Part shown: piece after piece, positions 25,932 to 37,239 of the stretch | Layout of the letters: each line of letters starts with the position of its first letter | Position numbering within the stretch: position 1 is the first letter of the stretch | NCBI GenBank assembly: GCA_021234155.1 | Contig: JAJEKV010000005.1 | Coordinates: 18,088,089 to 18,152,088, forward strand | Length of the DNA: 64,000 nt | Direction: 5' to 3' | Origin: Isoetes taiwanensis | Taxonomy: Eukaryota > Streptophyta > Lycopodiopsida > Isoetales > Isoetaceae | Position numbers and translations under genes: made by a program | Notes under the pieces: generated by a model | The model's database searches: none | What the model saw: the letters and a program-made list of their open reading frames with translations, nothing else | Told to the model about the DNA's origin: nothing

Positions 25932-28319
25932 GGTATACGAAGGCGAATGTACGGATATAAGTTTCTATAAAAATTTTAAGTTTGTCAGTATTCCAGTAAA
26001 GTTTGGGAATATTCTTTAGTATTTTTCGAGAGTTTTGAGAGATATATTAATATTCCCCAAGCTACTAGAGTATTCCTGAAGAGTATTCAAAAAATCATTG
26101 CAAACAACAGCCTCCCTTAAGATCCCCTACAGAACAATGCCAAAGTACGTCCTGCACATTTCAAGCTTCTAGCAGTGCAGAACCTCAACTCAAGGGCTAA
26201 CACCTTTTTACTGAAGGGAGCACATTGTGAATGAAGTTATTGGCAGTATTGTCGCCAAATTTTCAAATTATTTTGCATGTTGTAGTATTGTCACCAAATT
26301 CTCAAATGATTCTGCAAATTGTTCTCAAATTATTCTGCCATATAGATTTATATAATTATCTAGTAGTCAGTTAACAATCTATAACAAGTAATCATTGGTA
26401 ATTCTCAAAATTCTATTTGCTTATATCGAATATCATAATCCACTAATTTATTGCTATCACATGGGTGAATCCAAAAGTGTGTCTTTTAAATTTTACCTTC
26501 TCAAAGTAAAAGTTTTCAATTAAATGCCATTCGATTCCTAAATTCTTTGTTGGAACATTAATCACACCATCTCTCAATCAAAAGATTCTTTAACCATAGA
26601 AGCTCACCATTGTTTATTAGGACTTCTCAATCCATAGAATAAGAATGATCTTTGTCGTCAGACGTGTCATCTTTGGACAATTCCTTGATTCCAAAGGCTA
26701 TCTCCAAATTCCTCTAGATTTCCTAAGACTCTTGAGATTCCCTTCAGATAATTATATAACTAGAAAACAAAGGACGTGTGGCAGGGATTCTTTTAGATTC
26801 CGTAAGATCCCATGTACATTCTTCTAGGTTTTATTACATTCCATCAAGATTCCCCTAGGTTCTCAAACATTTTCGTCTCCCGCACCGTAAAATAAATACA
26901 CATGCCCAAAACTTTAGAAACCCTATGTAATAAATGTACCGTTTCATCGACTAGCCAACTATATTTTGTCAGGCCAAAGAATTTCTTTGTATTATTTTGT
27001 CCAGCCCTTAATTTTTTCGGCAAGACATGTGGCTCAATAGCTTCGGTAATCTTTACGTATATAGGAATGTTGGTTTACCCAACATTCCTGGCATGTCAAC
27101 ATGCCTCCGCGTGTGAAACTATAGTATTTCTTTAAAAAACCCACAACCTTACCACTCCAGAACGTGAAGACATCCTTTTGCAAAGAGGTTGCCACCCTAG
27201 AACACAAAGACATGTTTGTGTAAAGAGATGCCTAGCTGACAGTATCTGATAGCATTTGACGCGTAATATACCTTTGTGTTTTGCAAAGTTTCTTTATCGA
27301 TGTTGGCTATTCTTCGTGTTGTTTCAGTCACCATTTGTCTCAAATTGGTTTACGTTCTCTTTCAAAGTTCAATGATGTATGCATTACTTGTCTAGGTTGA
27401 CTTCTTCAAATTGGGAGTTTACACTGTGGAGCTCATGGCAGTTACCGACTAATTATGCTGCTCAAATAAACCAAGTATGGCAAACATAACCAATGTTCTC
27501 TACCCCATTGATCCATGTCATATTCTTAACCCTTTTTGAATTTTTCCTAGTTATTCTTCCTTATACCTATGTTCTTCCTTGCTCATTTTTTGCAATCACA
27601 TGATGCTTTGCCTAAATCTTTTTTCCTAATGAATTTTATTTCTCCCAAGAGATGTTCTTCATATTTCATATCTTTTGTCCCATTTTCATTCCCCATGTCA
27701 CACCCTTGCAAATGCCCCTAGTCTAACTCTTGTTTGCAATTTACTTTAGTTAAAGTCGAACCCTAAGTAAGAAGCAAGTACCTCTACTACATTAAGAATT
27801 AATTATGGAACCATTTATGGACCATTCTATAAAACATTGCAACTTATCCAAGATTATTTTTTGCACCAAATACCACCCATAGCACATTCACAAATATTCA
27901 ACACCCAATGCTCAACATCCAACATGTAGTTTTTTAGCCACCAAGCTTAACATACATTGAACTCTAGATAGAAAGGCAAACCTTAGCTAAAAAGCAAGCA
28001 CCTCAACTATGTTAATAATCAATTATCGATCAACACTTATCTTATGGGTCCATTGCAACTCTAGTCTTGCAATTCTTAGAACAGAGATCTAACCGATTTC
28101 AATTACACATATCATTTTACACTCATAGACTTAATGACTAAGGTTTAGTAATAATAATATTCCTAGCTACTAGAATATTCCTACAAAAAGGCATCATTTG
28201 TAATTAAGGCTGACGAGATATACGTACATATGGAATAATTACAATTAGCATATTAAACTCTTACTCTATCTCAGTTCCTCTGTTTTTTCCGGGCCACTGT
28301 AACTCTCCAGAGATTAACC
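25932..28319. other. No gene recognised; includes a second 10-bp periodic tract
   Basis: Short ORFs only. Between 26,690 and 26,870, AATTCCTCTAGATTTCCTAA-like units repeat every 10-11 bp, like those at 19.7 kb. The segment just before 28,320 is the probable promoter of the B3-type gene. Confidence 0.4.
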
Positions 28320-29206
28320 ATGGCGACTGTGTTTCTTGTGGAGGTCAAGTTTGGCGAATTACCGGTGACCAACCTTCATTATTTTTTATATTAATTTAAG
28401 CTCCTTTAGATCATTGATATTTTACACATAGTGCAGGGGGTCGACGGAGTTGCTGTGGCAGTAGATAAACAGATTACTGCTGTTGGTCCCAATCGCAAGA
28501 ACTATCCTATCTTCGCGAGATCAGTGGGCCAAAGAACTTTTTTCGTCCAAGGATGGGATTTCTTCTTGCGGGAAAATAACATAACCGATGGTACTTTGCT
28601 CTTCTGTTTCATGGCAAACCACCGATTTTCGAGCTTGACAAGAAGAACTTGTGATGGGAGCTATTGCGCGCAACCCCTTGGAAATTGGGAAGTTGGGCAG
28701 CCTAGTAATGATCCACCTGCTAATACACATAAAAAATCCGAGCATCATGTTGACACTGATGTGCCGATGCATCCCAATGGTGAGAAGCAAATTCTTCTTA
28801 GCGATGATGAGTTATCAGATGATGAGGAGCCCATATCAAAGAAACCATTTCGTGTTCCCCTCCTTAAAGCAAACTTCAACAGAGGCCTGGTACTCTTCTA
28901 TTACCTCTGGCTCTTGATTACTATAAAGATTTTGAATATTACTGATTTCTTCTTTTTTAGATACTGCGAGAAGAAGACAAATGGCGAAATCCTCCTAGAG
29001 GGTCTACTGTGGTCATTGTCGGGCCTGGTGATCAGAAAGCAGGACTTGCAAGTAAAAAAAGCAGGCATTGTCTGAGCAATGGTTGGAGTGGTTTCAAAAA
29101 ATTGTTTGGCTTGCGACTTGGTGATGTCTTGGAGTTTAAATTACATGAGGATGAACTTCAATGGACTATGAAGATTATGGAGGGTCTTCGCTTTCTGACG
29201 CTTTGA
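28320..29206 (+). CDS. B3-domain-like gene, three exons, intact
   Basis: Exon 1, 28,320-28,364 (MATVFLVEVKFGELP, donor GTGACC); exon 2, 28,437 to about 28,890 (acceptor GTGCAG; donor CTG|GTACTC); exon 3, about 28,961-29,206 (acceptor TTTTTTAG). All junctions keep the frame and there is no stop before TGA at 29,204. Exon 2 encodes a B3-like N-terminal part (QRTFFVQGWDFFLRENNITD followed by a GTLLF strand) and an acidic linker (DDELSDDEEP). Exon 3 encodes a second B3-like unit (GWSGFKKLFGLRLGDVLEF). B3 domains bind plant DNA; tandem B3 domains are typical of REM-type factors. The splice model is supported by the paralogue at 59 kb, where the same exon ends are conserved. DNA-binding function is inferred. 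The exact subfamily is unknown, and B3 similarity is by pattern only. Confidence 0.7.
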
Positions 29207-30590
29207 AAACTCCAACTTAGTTAATATGTCGTGACTTTTTATGTTTACTGAAACTCAAGATGCTCTTTTTTGCTGAGTGCTTTTTTTGTCTGATGAATCT
29301 TTACCTTTTTCACTGTTTTATCTTCTCGAATGTGTAACAGCACTTCTATAAATATAATATATATCGACTACCTTTTTTTCCTCTGTTACATATATTGAAT
29401 TTCATTTTGGATGAATGCCAAAAATCTCTGTTAAGCTCATACTTTGGCCATGGTACAGACAACCATTCATCTTTTATTCTTTTTAAATAATAATATAGTG
29501 TTGCTGAACAGATGTGTCTATGCATTTCGATCACAATGCATGCAAACTAGCATGAAGCGAGCTCGTTTGTTGCATATATTGAGCCTGAATATTGAGTCTG
29601 CTGAATGTCGAAGAAAGACGCTCCAAAAGGAAGACATTCATAGAAACTCCAAATGGTTTACAAATCCACCTCCGAGAAATCTCAAAGAAGCTGCCAAATC
29701 TTTGGAAAAGGTGCAAGTCCCAAACAAAGCAAACTCGGCTAATCCCCAAATATCCACAAATAATGTGATATTAAACGTAAAACTACTTGTAAAAAACAAA
29801 CACACATAAAGAGAATAAATACCTTGAAGCAAAAAATGGAGACATACAGGAGTATTTGCCAGAGATGTCTTACTTCAATAAGAATGCTGATTGTAAGGAA
29901 AGAACTATGTATTCTTTTATTAATTGAAGATAGGGGATAGCATCTCATAGATGAGCCGGTCGAAATTAATACCCATTTGTGTGAAGGACCCTTCGTGTTT
30001 TAGCAATTTTTTACCTTAGATTGTGTTGCTAATCTTTGCAAGGCATCACAAGATGCCGCTTTAAAAAAATTAGGCTTGATGCTCTTTGACATATGAAACA
30101 ATTGCAACTTTGTAACTTTGTTTTTCATAAGTTTTCCTATTCTTCTGTTTATGGAGCACTACGTAAGAAACTTCTCAGAAATCTACTTTTGGCAAATTCT
30201 ATTCATTCTTGGTTGCTTCAATCAGTAATAATAAAAGTAATATACTCCATACAAAGTCCAAGCATAAGTATGAAAAATTTGTTGTCATTTTATACTTCAC
30301 TTTACAAAAGAGAAAAATAGACACAATCTATAACAGACATCAAGAACATTATATATTAAAACGGCTATATTTACAGCCTGTTACGTACGATGATACTAAT
30401 TATATATCCGATAGCCAACATCTAGCTACAAAATTCGTTTTTCCAACCTATCTTATTACGTCTGCATGATGTCTCTGCATCCAAAATTTACACCTTTTGC
30501 TCTACAACAGAAGATGAAAACAGAATTAGATTCCTACCCAGTGGCAGTATTCAAGTATTCAGTGGTAGTTTTTTATGTAAATTACCTTAT
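29207..30590. other. Intergenic; unsupported 121-codon ORF
   Basis: An ORF at 29,444-29,809 (+) has no recognisable similarity or splice support. AT-rich 3' flank of the B3-type gene. Confidence 0.4.
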
Positions 30591-30596
30591 CTATGA

Positions 30597-31197
30597 TCAG
30601 CCAACTGTTGCAGGGGTTCCCATCGACTCAGGGTGGTTCTGTTGCAAAGATGACGATGTGGAAGGCACGGCACTCTCCATTGCTGGTGTGACCCCCTGTG
30701 TAGCATACTAAAATTGTAATGAAACATGAGCTAAGTAGCAAACACAAAATCTGTAGATATCTTCTTACCATAGTTGTGTTTCTTGGTTTGAATAGAAACA
30801 CTTTGATCCATCCCTGAATCCATCCTGCAACTGGTGTGAAGTTGGCAACAGGTGCAAATGATCCACCAGGAAGATATCTGTGGAGCAGGGAATGGATTGT
30901 ACTACCAGGCTGATTTGTGTCGACATCTTCCAATAGAGTGAAGAGCCCATCTGGAAAAACTCGATGAATTGCAAGTGCAGTGAAAATTGCTTCTGCTGTG
31001 CCTTCGATCCATCCAGACCTTATGAAAGCTCTTCCTTCGGTTGTAGGATCTTGTATAGCAATACAAAAAAACTTGGTGCTGTTGGTTGTTAATGCAACTA
31101 CATGAGCTGGAAGTGGGATCCCCATGACAATGGTTTCTGTTGTAATCGACTCGAAATTGGGTTGTCCTGAAACAAATATAGTTTGCTGGACAAACAT
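30597..31197 (-). CDS. Unknown two-exon gene, about 175 residues
   Basis: Exon 1 runs 31,197-30,769 (143 codons, MFVQQTIFVSGQPNFESI...), then donor ATG|GTAAGA, a 73-bp intron, acceptor GCTACACAG and exon 2 (30,695-30,597), ending in TGA. The frame is kept. A TATA-like box (TTATAAATT on the minus strand, about 31,315-31,323) lies upstream, and the chosen ATG is the first one after it, leaving a leader of about 90 nt. The protein has no signal peptide or clear membrane segment. It is rich in hydrophobic/aromatic strands (FIRSGWIEG, FAPVANFTPVAGWIQGWIK) with a Ser/Thr/Pro tail (AVPSTSSSLQQNHPES). I do not recognise the family. The open frame, short intron and promoter-like signal make it a good gene candidate. 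Confidence 0.6.
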
Positions 31198-31700
31198 CTC
31201 AGTGAGACCAGCACCAACTATCGAAGTCTTAAGCTTCCCTTTAGCTATAACAACAAAACACAAATAACTAACAGATAACTGAACGTGGATGGATTCCTCC
31301 ACTGGTCTCCTCTCAATTTATAACACAACCCAGCTTCAACAGACGCATATCATAAATAATCCCATCTGCCAACTCCCGTAAAATTTTAATTCCTGGAATA
31401 GATATGGTTGCACGTCACGATTCTGCAAGAGATCTTATTTAATTTTAACACTAAATGTTTTATTTAATGATTGGTCAATTTAAAAGAACGCTAAATATAC
31501 TTTTGAATTGATTCAATATATGTTTATATGTACGAAGGATACCCTGAAGTTCGATGAATATTCTGATCTATGTAGTCATCACTCTTGGGATACACATTGA
31601 CACAATATTGTAATGGTATAGCATGTAAGGCTTTAGAACTCAATTTGTGAACATTGACTGCTTCCTACACTACTACAGTTGGAATCATTTTTATTAGAAG

Positions 31701-32149
31701 CCCAAACTTTGGATTTGGAAGTTAAGGACCCATAATAAGTGTGCATGATAAAGTACCAAGGCTCTAGTTGTTAAACTATCAAGATTGACATGCCAATTGC
31801 ACTATGTAGACTGTCCACCACGACTATGTTGGTCCCAGCACAGAATGTACATCAACTGCTATTGGTGAAGGACGTCACCTATTTCTAGCATGCAGGGTCC
31901 CTTTGGCTTAGATAGGTCAAGTTCAATGTCTCGTGTACATATATGTTTGGACTGGATGCAACAAAAAATATTCAAGCTTGCAAAGTTGCATGTCGTTAAC
32001 CAATAATAATCATTGAATTGATCTACAAAACATAGTTGGCAATGAGAATGACCGATGTCCAGTACTAAGCCTTGCACTTAGCTTCTTGATCGTAACCAAA
32101 TTTTGCGTGAAGATCGAAAAAAATGTCGGTGCTCGATTGTGGGTAGGTG
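31701..32149. repeat. Direct repeat, copy 1, about 0.45 kb
   Basis: Roughly 90% identical by eye to 32,849-33,302, starting GCCCAAACT and ending GATTGTGGGTAGGT. The copies are about 0.7 kb apart. They lack TG...CA ends, so they do not look like LTRs. Confidence 0.85.
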
Positions 32150-32848
32150 ATGTTGACAAAGCTGTAAAAGAAAGAGACGAGGTTGGAAAGCAAGGAGAGG
32201 ATATTAAGGAGATGGAACCTAAGGAAGATGTTAAGGCAGTTCATTTAGCCCGACTCTTTTAGTTTAATTCAAATTTAAGTTCACTTTCTCAATTTTACCT
32301 AAGATAGCTTTGACCTTCAACTTGCTTGATCTCTTTGTTGAGAACTTGATTTGTTGACACTTTTGTAATTGATTGAAGGAATCAATAAACTTTTTTGTAC
32401 ATTGGATCATGGAAAATACCATGGTATCTTCCACATTAAAAGTTGGCATTTTTTCTATCCCAAAAATTCTTGCATACACCAATGGGGCACAGACCATTGT
32501 GTCCAGTACTTTATGACAAAAACTATGGTTCATGAACATATGGGAATAAAATCTAAGGTTAAACATATAAAGGTCTAAAGTCGAGTGTCGAGAAGTACGT
32601 TAGAAGAAGTTAAATTGAATTCAACTGAGTTGCACTATGACCTCATAGTATCCATACCACTGTCAATGTTACCTCTATGTTATCTTTGATAGTTCTAGGT
32701 AGCTCCATCTCTAGTCTCTGCTTCGATATTCTCACCCTAAAACTAACATAATAATTGTACAAAGGTAAAGGAATAACATTAGCCAAAAAAAGAGCTTATA
32801 AGGCATTGTTTAGAAAAATCACTAGATAGTCAATCTTGGACTCTATAT
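32150..32848. other. Spacer between direct repeats
   Basis: Begins with a short glutamate/lysine-rich open stretch (GAAAGAGACGAGG...) but has no supported gene. The remainder is AT-rich. Confidence 0.4.
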
Positions 32849-33302
32849 GCCCAAACTCTGGATTTGGAAGTTAAGGACCCATAATAAGTGTGCATGACAA
32901 AGTACCAAGGCTCTAGTTGTTAAACTATCAAGATTGACATGTCAATTGCACTATGTAGACTATCCACCACGACTATGTTGGTCCCAGCTGAGAATGTACA
33001 TCAACCTGCTATTGGTCAAGGATGTCACCGTTTTTCTAGCATGCAGGGTCCCTTTGGCTTAGATAGGTCAAGTTCAATGTCTCCTGCACATATACGTTTG
33101 GACTGGATGCAACAAAAAATATTCAAACTTGCAAAATTCCATGTTGTTAACCAATAATAACCATTGAGTTGGTCTACAAAACATAGCTGACAATGAGAAA
33201 GAGTGATGTCCAGTACTAAGCCTTGCATTTAGTTTCTCGATCGTAACCAAATTTTGCGTGGAAATCGAATAAAATGTAGGTGCTTTCGATTGTGGGTAGG
33301 TC
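32849..33302. repeat. Direct repeat, copy 2, about 0.45 kb
   Basis: Partner of 31,701-32,149. ORFs on the minus strand of both copies are related only because the DNA is related. Confidence 0.85.
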
Positions 33303-33589
33303 ATGCCTAACCATGGTGGGCAAGACTAATTATGACATTTTCAGCAAATATTTATTTTCCTATGAGCACGCTTCAAAAACTTTTTGCAATGTAGTAATAC
33401 AAAGAATAATCCTTTGACTACACTTAGATTTTTTCGATTTCTTAGGTGAATATGTTCTTTGTTATAACTCCTTGAAAAATTCTCTCGTGGTTTTCAACAT
33501 TTGTAATATGAGTGATTGCACTAAGTTCGACCCTCCAAAAACACCCAAACAAGGAAAGATTCCCCTCCATTTCTGAACATTAGACCAAG

Positions 33590-33672
33590 GTTCCATTACA
33601 TTCTGCAATATTCCATGCAGGTTCTCGTAGTTTTTTGTAGATTCTACGAAGATTCCTCTAAATTCTCCAACC
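33590..33672. repeat. 10-11 bp periodic AT-rich repeat
   Basis: CATTACATTC, ATATTC, GTAGATTCTACGAAGATTCC and CTCTAAATTC recur with 10-11 bp spacing, as at 19.7 and 26.7 kb. It lies just upstream of the B3 fragment. Confidence 0.55.
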
Positions 33673-33689
33673 AAGTTGTCTGTCTTTTC

Positions 33690-33969
33690 TTTATAAGCCG
33701 TGTAGAACGTACGAAATAAATGCCAATGTGAGAGATATGCATTATTAAAGCGGGAAGATCGTTGGCGAATGCCTCCCAGGACCTCTGCAATCCTTGTTAC
33801 TGGAGCAAATGGGATTGACACTAAATTGAAACCAAAAACCAATCGATATTGTCTGAGTGACAATTGGGATCTGCTAGTCAAGCACTATTCTCTTAAATTT
33901 AGGGATATACTGGAATTTAGGGATATACTCTTTTTGAAGAAGAGTTTAATTTTGTGTACACCTGCATAA
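33690..33969 (+). pseudogene. B3-domain fragment, third family member, apparently intron-less
   Basis: From about 33,749 the frame reads ALLKREDRWRMPPRTSAILV and then LSDNWDLLVKHYSLKFRDIL, aligning with ILREEDKWRNPPRGSTVVIV and LSNGWSGFKKLFGLRLGDVL of the intact B3-type gene. It ends at TAA, 33,967. A GGGATATACT-containing unit of about 18 bp is duplicated near 33,900. The DNA just upstream can be read, in another frame, as the end of exon 2 (KP.R..., AN), without the short intron found in the other copies. If correct, this is a processed copy. The exon 3 part is well supported; the intron-loss reading is tentative. Confidence 0.5.
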
Positions 33970-34109
33970 ATTTTCATGCAGTTTATCTTGAACGTGAATA
34001 AAACTATTGAACCGTTCCTGGTCAAAGTTTATACCACATAAAATAGCACTACTACTGTATAAGAAAGAAAAAATAGGCATTATACCATCTATATGAAACT
34101 AAACTATAA

Positions 34110-36660
34110 CAAAGGGACTCATTACAATCTAGAAAGAACATAGCACTACCATCCTCTGAACCTTACTATCAGAAATCTCAGCAAGGCAAAACATAGTATA
34201 GAATAATCTTTTCTTGTATGAACTTTGCATGTTCTGCCTGAAGAGTCTCCCCGATCCCAATTTCGTATCTGCCAAAATACAACTTATTATATAGATATTC
34301 AAATATAGAACAAAAACAAAGCAACACAAACTTCACAAGCATATTATATTTCATGTAAAACATACCTTGCATAATTTGGAAGTGCTTCGCTTTCATGGAT
34401 GATCTGAGCACTTTTTGGTCGTTGTTCTCAGTTCAGGTGAAGACACCATCCTTTTTCTTTAGTTTTATTGTGAGAAATGCTATCACCTCATCCTTTTTCT
34501 TTTGTTTCACTGTGAGAAATACTATCACCCCATCCCTTTTTCTATCCTTTCATTGTCCAAAATGCCATCTTCCCATCCTTTTTCCCTAGTTTCATTGGGA
34601 GAAATACTATCACTCGATTCTTTGCCTTTTGGTTCATTGGTAGGAATGACATGTTCCTGGATTTTAACATTGGTTTGTAGCGCCATTTGTTTGGTAGGAT
34701 GGTATCTTCTAAATCATCCTAATAGTTTCTTCAGAAAAAAAAGCATTTATCTAAACAATTAAATATCACCATTAATTCAATCAGTGCATGTGTACAGTCT
34801 ATCAAATATGAAAGACAATGGTGAAGGAGCCCAACCAGCATTAACTCTCGGAAATGAACAATAAAAAATTGAAGAAGGTGCATTTGTATCCATAAGATCT
34901 GCCTCAAAAGTCTCCCCAATTTGGTATCTGTCAGAATGCAACTTATTATATAGATGTTCAAATATAGAAGAAAGAAAAACAAAGCAAGACAAACTTCACA
35001 AGCATATTATATTTCATGCAAAACGTAGTTTCCATAATTTGCAACCGCCCGATTTCGGATTTTTGACCACGTTTTGCTCATTTGGATCATGAGCTCTATC
35101 TCTCATCAACACACCCAAAGATTCAACGGGCATGCACCGGGAAGAGACTTTTGTTGTCGTTGTTTCTCGATTCAGTGAAGGCGACTTTGTCTCTGTGCTC
35201 CAAACCCATTCTTTTTCTTGATTTCATTGTGAGAAATGCTATCACCTCATCCCTTTTCTTTTGTTTCATTGTGGAAATACTATCACCCCATCCCATTTCT
35301 TGTTTTGATTGTCGGAAATACTATCACCCCATCCTTTTTCTTTGTGTTATAGTTTAATCATCCTAACCGGTTCCATACAATAACGAAGTGTATGTGGCAT
35401 AATTCAGGGCTATGAGAATATAATGTTGTCCAATGCTATTCAATAAGACAGAAATTTGCCAAAAGAAAGGCATCACAAACATTAGGAAATAAAGACACCA
35501 TTAGAACTCTTTTCTTCCCTCACGCAACACACTATAATGGTTCATTGGACCCGGATGCATATATGTCCAAAACATGCACTAACAATGCTTCAAAGACAAA
35601 CGCCATAAAACATGCATTCTAACCCCGCAGTTCCTAGTAGAACAACTAATACAAATATTAATAAAGAATAGGGAAAATCCTTTAAAGCATGGGAGTTACC
35701 TTATCCAAATGTGCTCCCTTGATCAATCCATGAAGATCAACAACAGGTAGACACAATTCTTCAAGATTTTGCTCATCCTTTTCTTTAGTTTCATTGGGAG
35801 AAATGCTATCACCTCATCCTTTTTCTTTTGTTTCATTGTGAGAAATACCATCAGGCCATCCCTTTTTTCTTGTTTCATTGTCCAAAATGCCATCTTCCCA
35901 TCCTTTTCCCTAGTTTCATTGGGAGAAATGCTATCACTCGATTTTTTGCCTTTTGGTTCATTGGTAGCAATGACATGTTCCTGGATTTTAACATTGGTTT
36001 GTAGCGCCATCTGATTGGTAGAATGGTATCTTCTAAATCATCCTAATAGTTTCTTCAGAAAAAAAAACATCTATCTAAACAATTAAATATCACCATTAAT
36101 TCAATCAAGGTGCATGTGTACAAGCCTATCAAATATGAAAGACAATGGTGAAGGTGCATTTGTATCCATAAGATCTGCCTCAAAAGTCTCCCCAATTTGG
36201 TATGTCCGGGGGAATGCAACTTATTATATAGATGTTCAAATATAGAAGAAAGAAAAACAAAGCAAGACAAACTTCACAAGCATATTATATTTCATGCAAA
36301 ACGTAGTTTCCATAATTTGCAAGTGCTTGATTTCCACGGATTTCTTGACCACTTTTGGCTCATTTGGATCATGAGCTCCCTATCTCTATCAACACACCCA
36401 AAGATTCAACGGGCATGTACCGGAAGAGACTTTTTGTTGTCGTTGTTCTCGGTTCAAGTGAAGGCGACCTTGTCTCGTCTTTGCCGATCCATTCTTTTTC
36501 TTTGGATTTCATTGTGAGAAATGCTATCACCTCATCCCTTTTCTTCTGTTTCATTGTGGGAAATACTATCACCCCATCCCCTTTCTTACGTTTGATTGTC
36601 GGAAATACTATCACCCCATCCTTTTTTCTTTGTGTTATAGTTTAATCATCCTAACCGATT
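34110..36660 (-). pseudogene. Tandemly amplified exon array encoding NETKEKD-type repeats
   Basis: Four partial copies of one segment (about 34,260-34,700; 34,915-35,345; 35,740-36,010; 36,195-36,640). On the minus strand each encodes a charged repeat of about 16-17 residues (consensus like SISPNETKEKDE), interrupted by frameshifts, then a segment KHFQIMQ|GTATGT with a plausible donor. Repeat units 48-51 bp long recur inside each copy (CATCCTTTTTCTTT..., CATTGTGAGAAATACTATC). Frames change every one or two units, so no full protein can be made. The parent protein is unknown; the repeats would be hydrophilic and probably disordered. Confidence 0.6.
35698..35775 (-). pseudogene. Duplicated exon (EELCL...LIKGAHLDK), copy 1
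   Basis: Minus strand reads EQNLEELCLPVVDLHGLIKG and AHLDK, then a GTAACTCC donor. It matches the exon at 37,131-37,233, but here the upstream part is fused to the NETKEKD repeats. Confidence 0.5.
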
Positions 36661-37130
36661 TAAGTACCCTTTGTTAATTGAATGATTGTATGTCTCTGAG
36701 TCTATCAAATATGAAACACAATGACAAAGGAGCCCAACCACCATTAACTCTCAAAAATGAACAATAAAAATTTGAAGAAGCTGCATTTATATCCACAATT
36801 TTTTTATTTCATATCCATACAATAATAGAAGTGTATGTGGCATAATTAGGGCTATGAGAATATAATGTTGTCCAATGCTATTCAATAAGACAGGAAATTT
36901 GCCAAAAGGAAGGAAGGAAGGAAGACACCATTAGAACTCTTTCTTCCCTCATGCAACACACTATAATGGTTCGTTGGACCAGATGCATATATGTCCAAAA
37001 CATGCACTAGCAATCTGCTTCAGCACAAACGCCATAAAAACATGCATTCTAACCCTGCAAGCTCCTACTAAAACAATGAATACAAATATTAATAAAGAAT
37101 AGGGAAAATCCTTTAAAGCATGGGAGTTAC

Positions 37131-37233
37131 CTTATCCAAATGTGCTCCCTTGATCAATCCACGAAGATCAACAACAGTTAGACACAATTCTTCAAGATTT
37201 TGCTCAATCTGTGTTAAATTTGGCAACGACATT
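37131..37233 (-). pseudogene. Duplicated exon, copy 2, with both splice sites
   Basis: Acceptor ATTCAG, then MSLPNLTQIEQNLEELCL and VVDLRGLIKGAHLDK, then donor GTAACTCC. 103 bp. The DNA that follows the donor in both copies (to about 35,400 and 36,810) is also duplicated, including AATAAAGAATAGGGAAAATCC. I do not recognise the protein. Confidence 0.5.
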
Positions 37234-37239
37234 CTGAAT

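Noticed and set aside
31701-33302. LTR retrotransposon made of the two 0.45-kb repeats
   Set aside because: No TG...CA ends, primer-binding site, polypurine tract or internal coding region.
33462-33881. 139-codon minus-strand ORF
   Set aside because: It is antisense to the B3 fragment and to the 10-bp periodic repeats, and has no similarity of its own.
34430-36660. CRISPR-like array from regularly recurring CATCCTTTTTC units
   Set aside because: Spacers are not unique or equal in length and the context is a eukaryotic nuclear repeat; it is tandem exon duplication.
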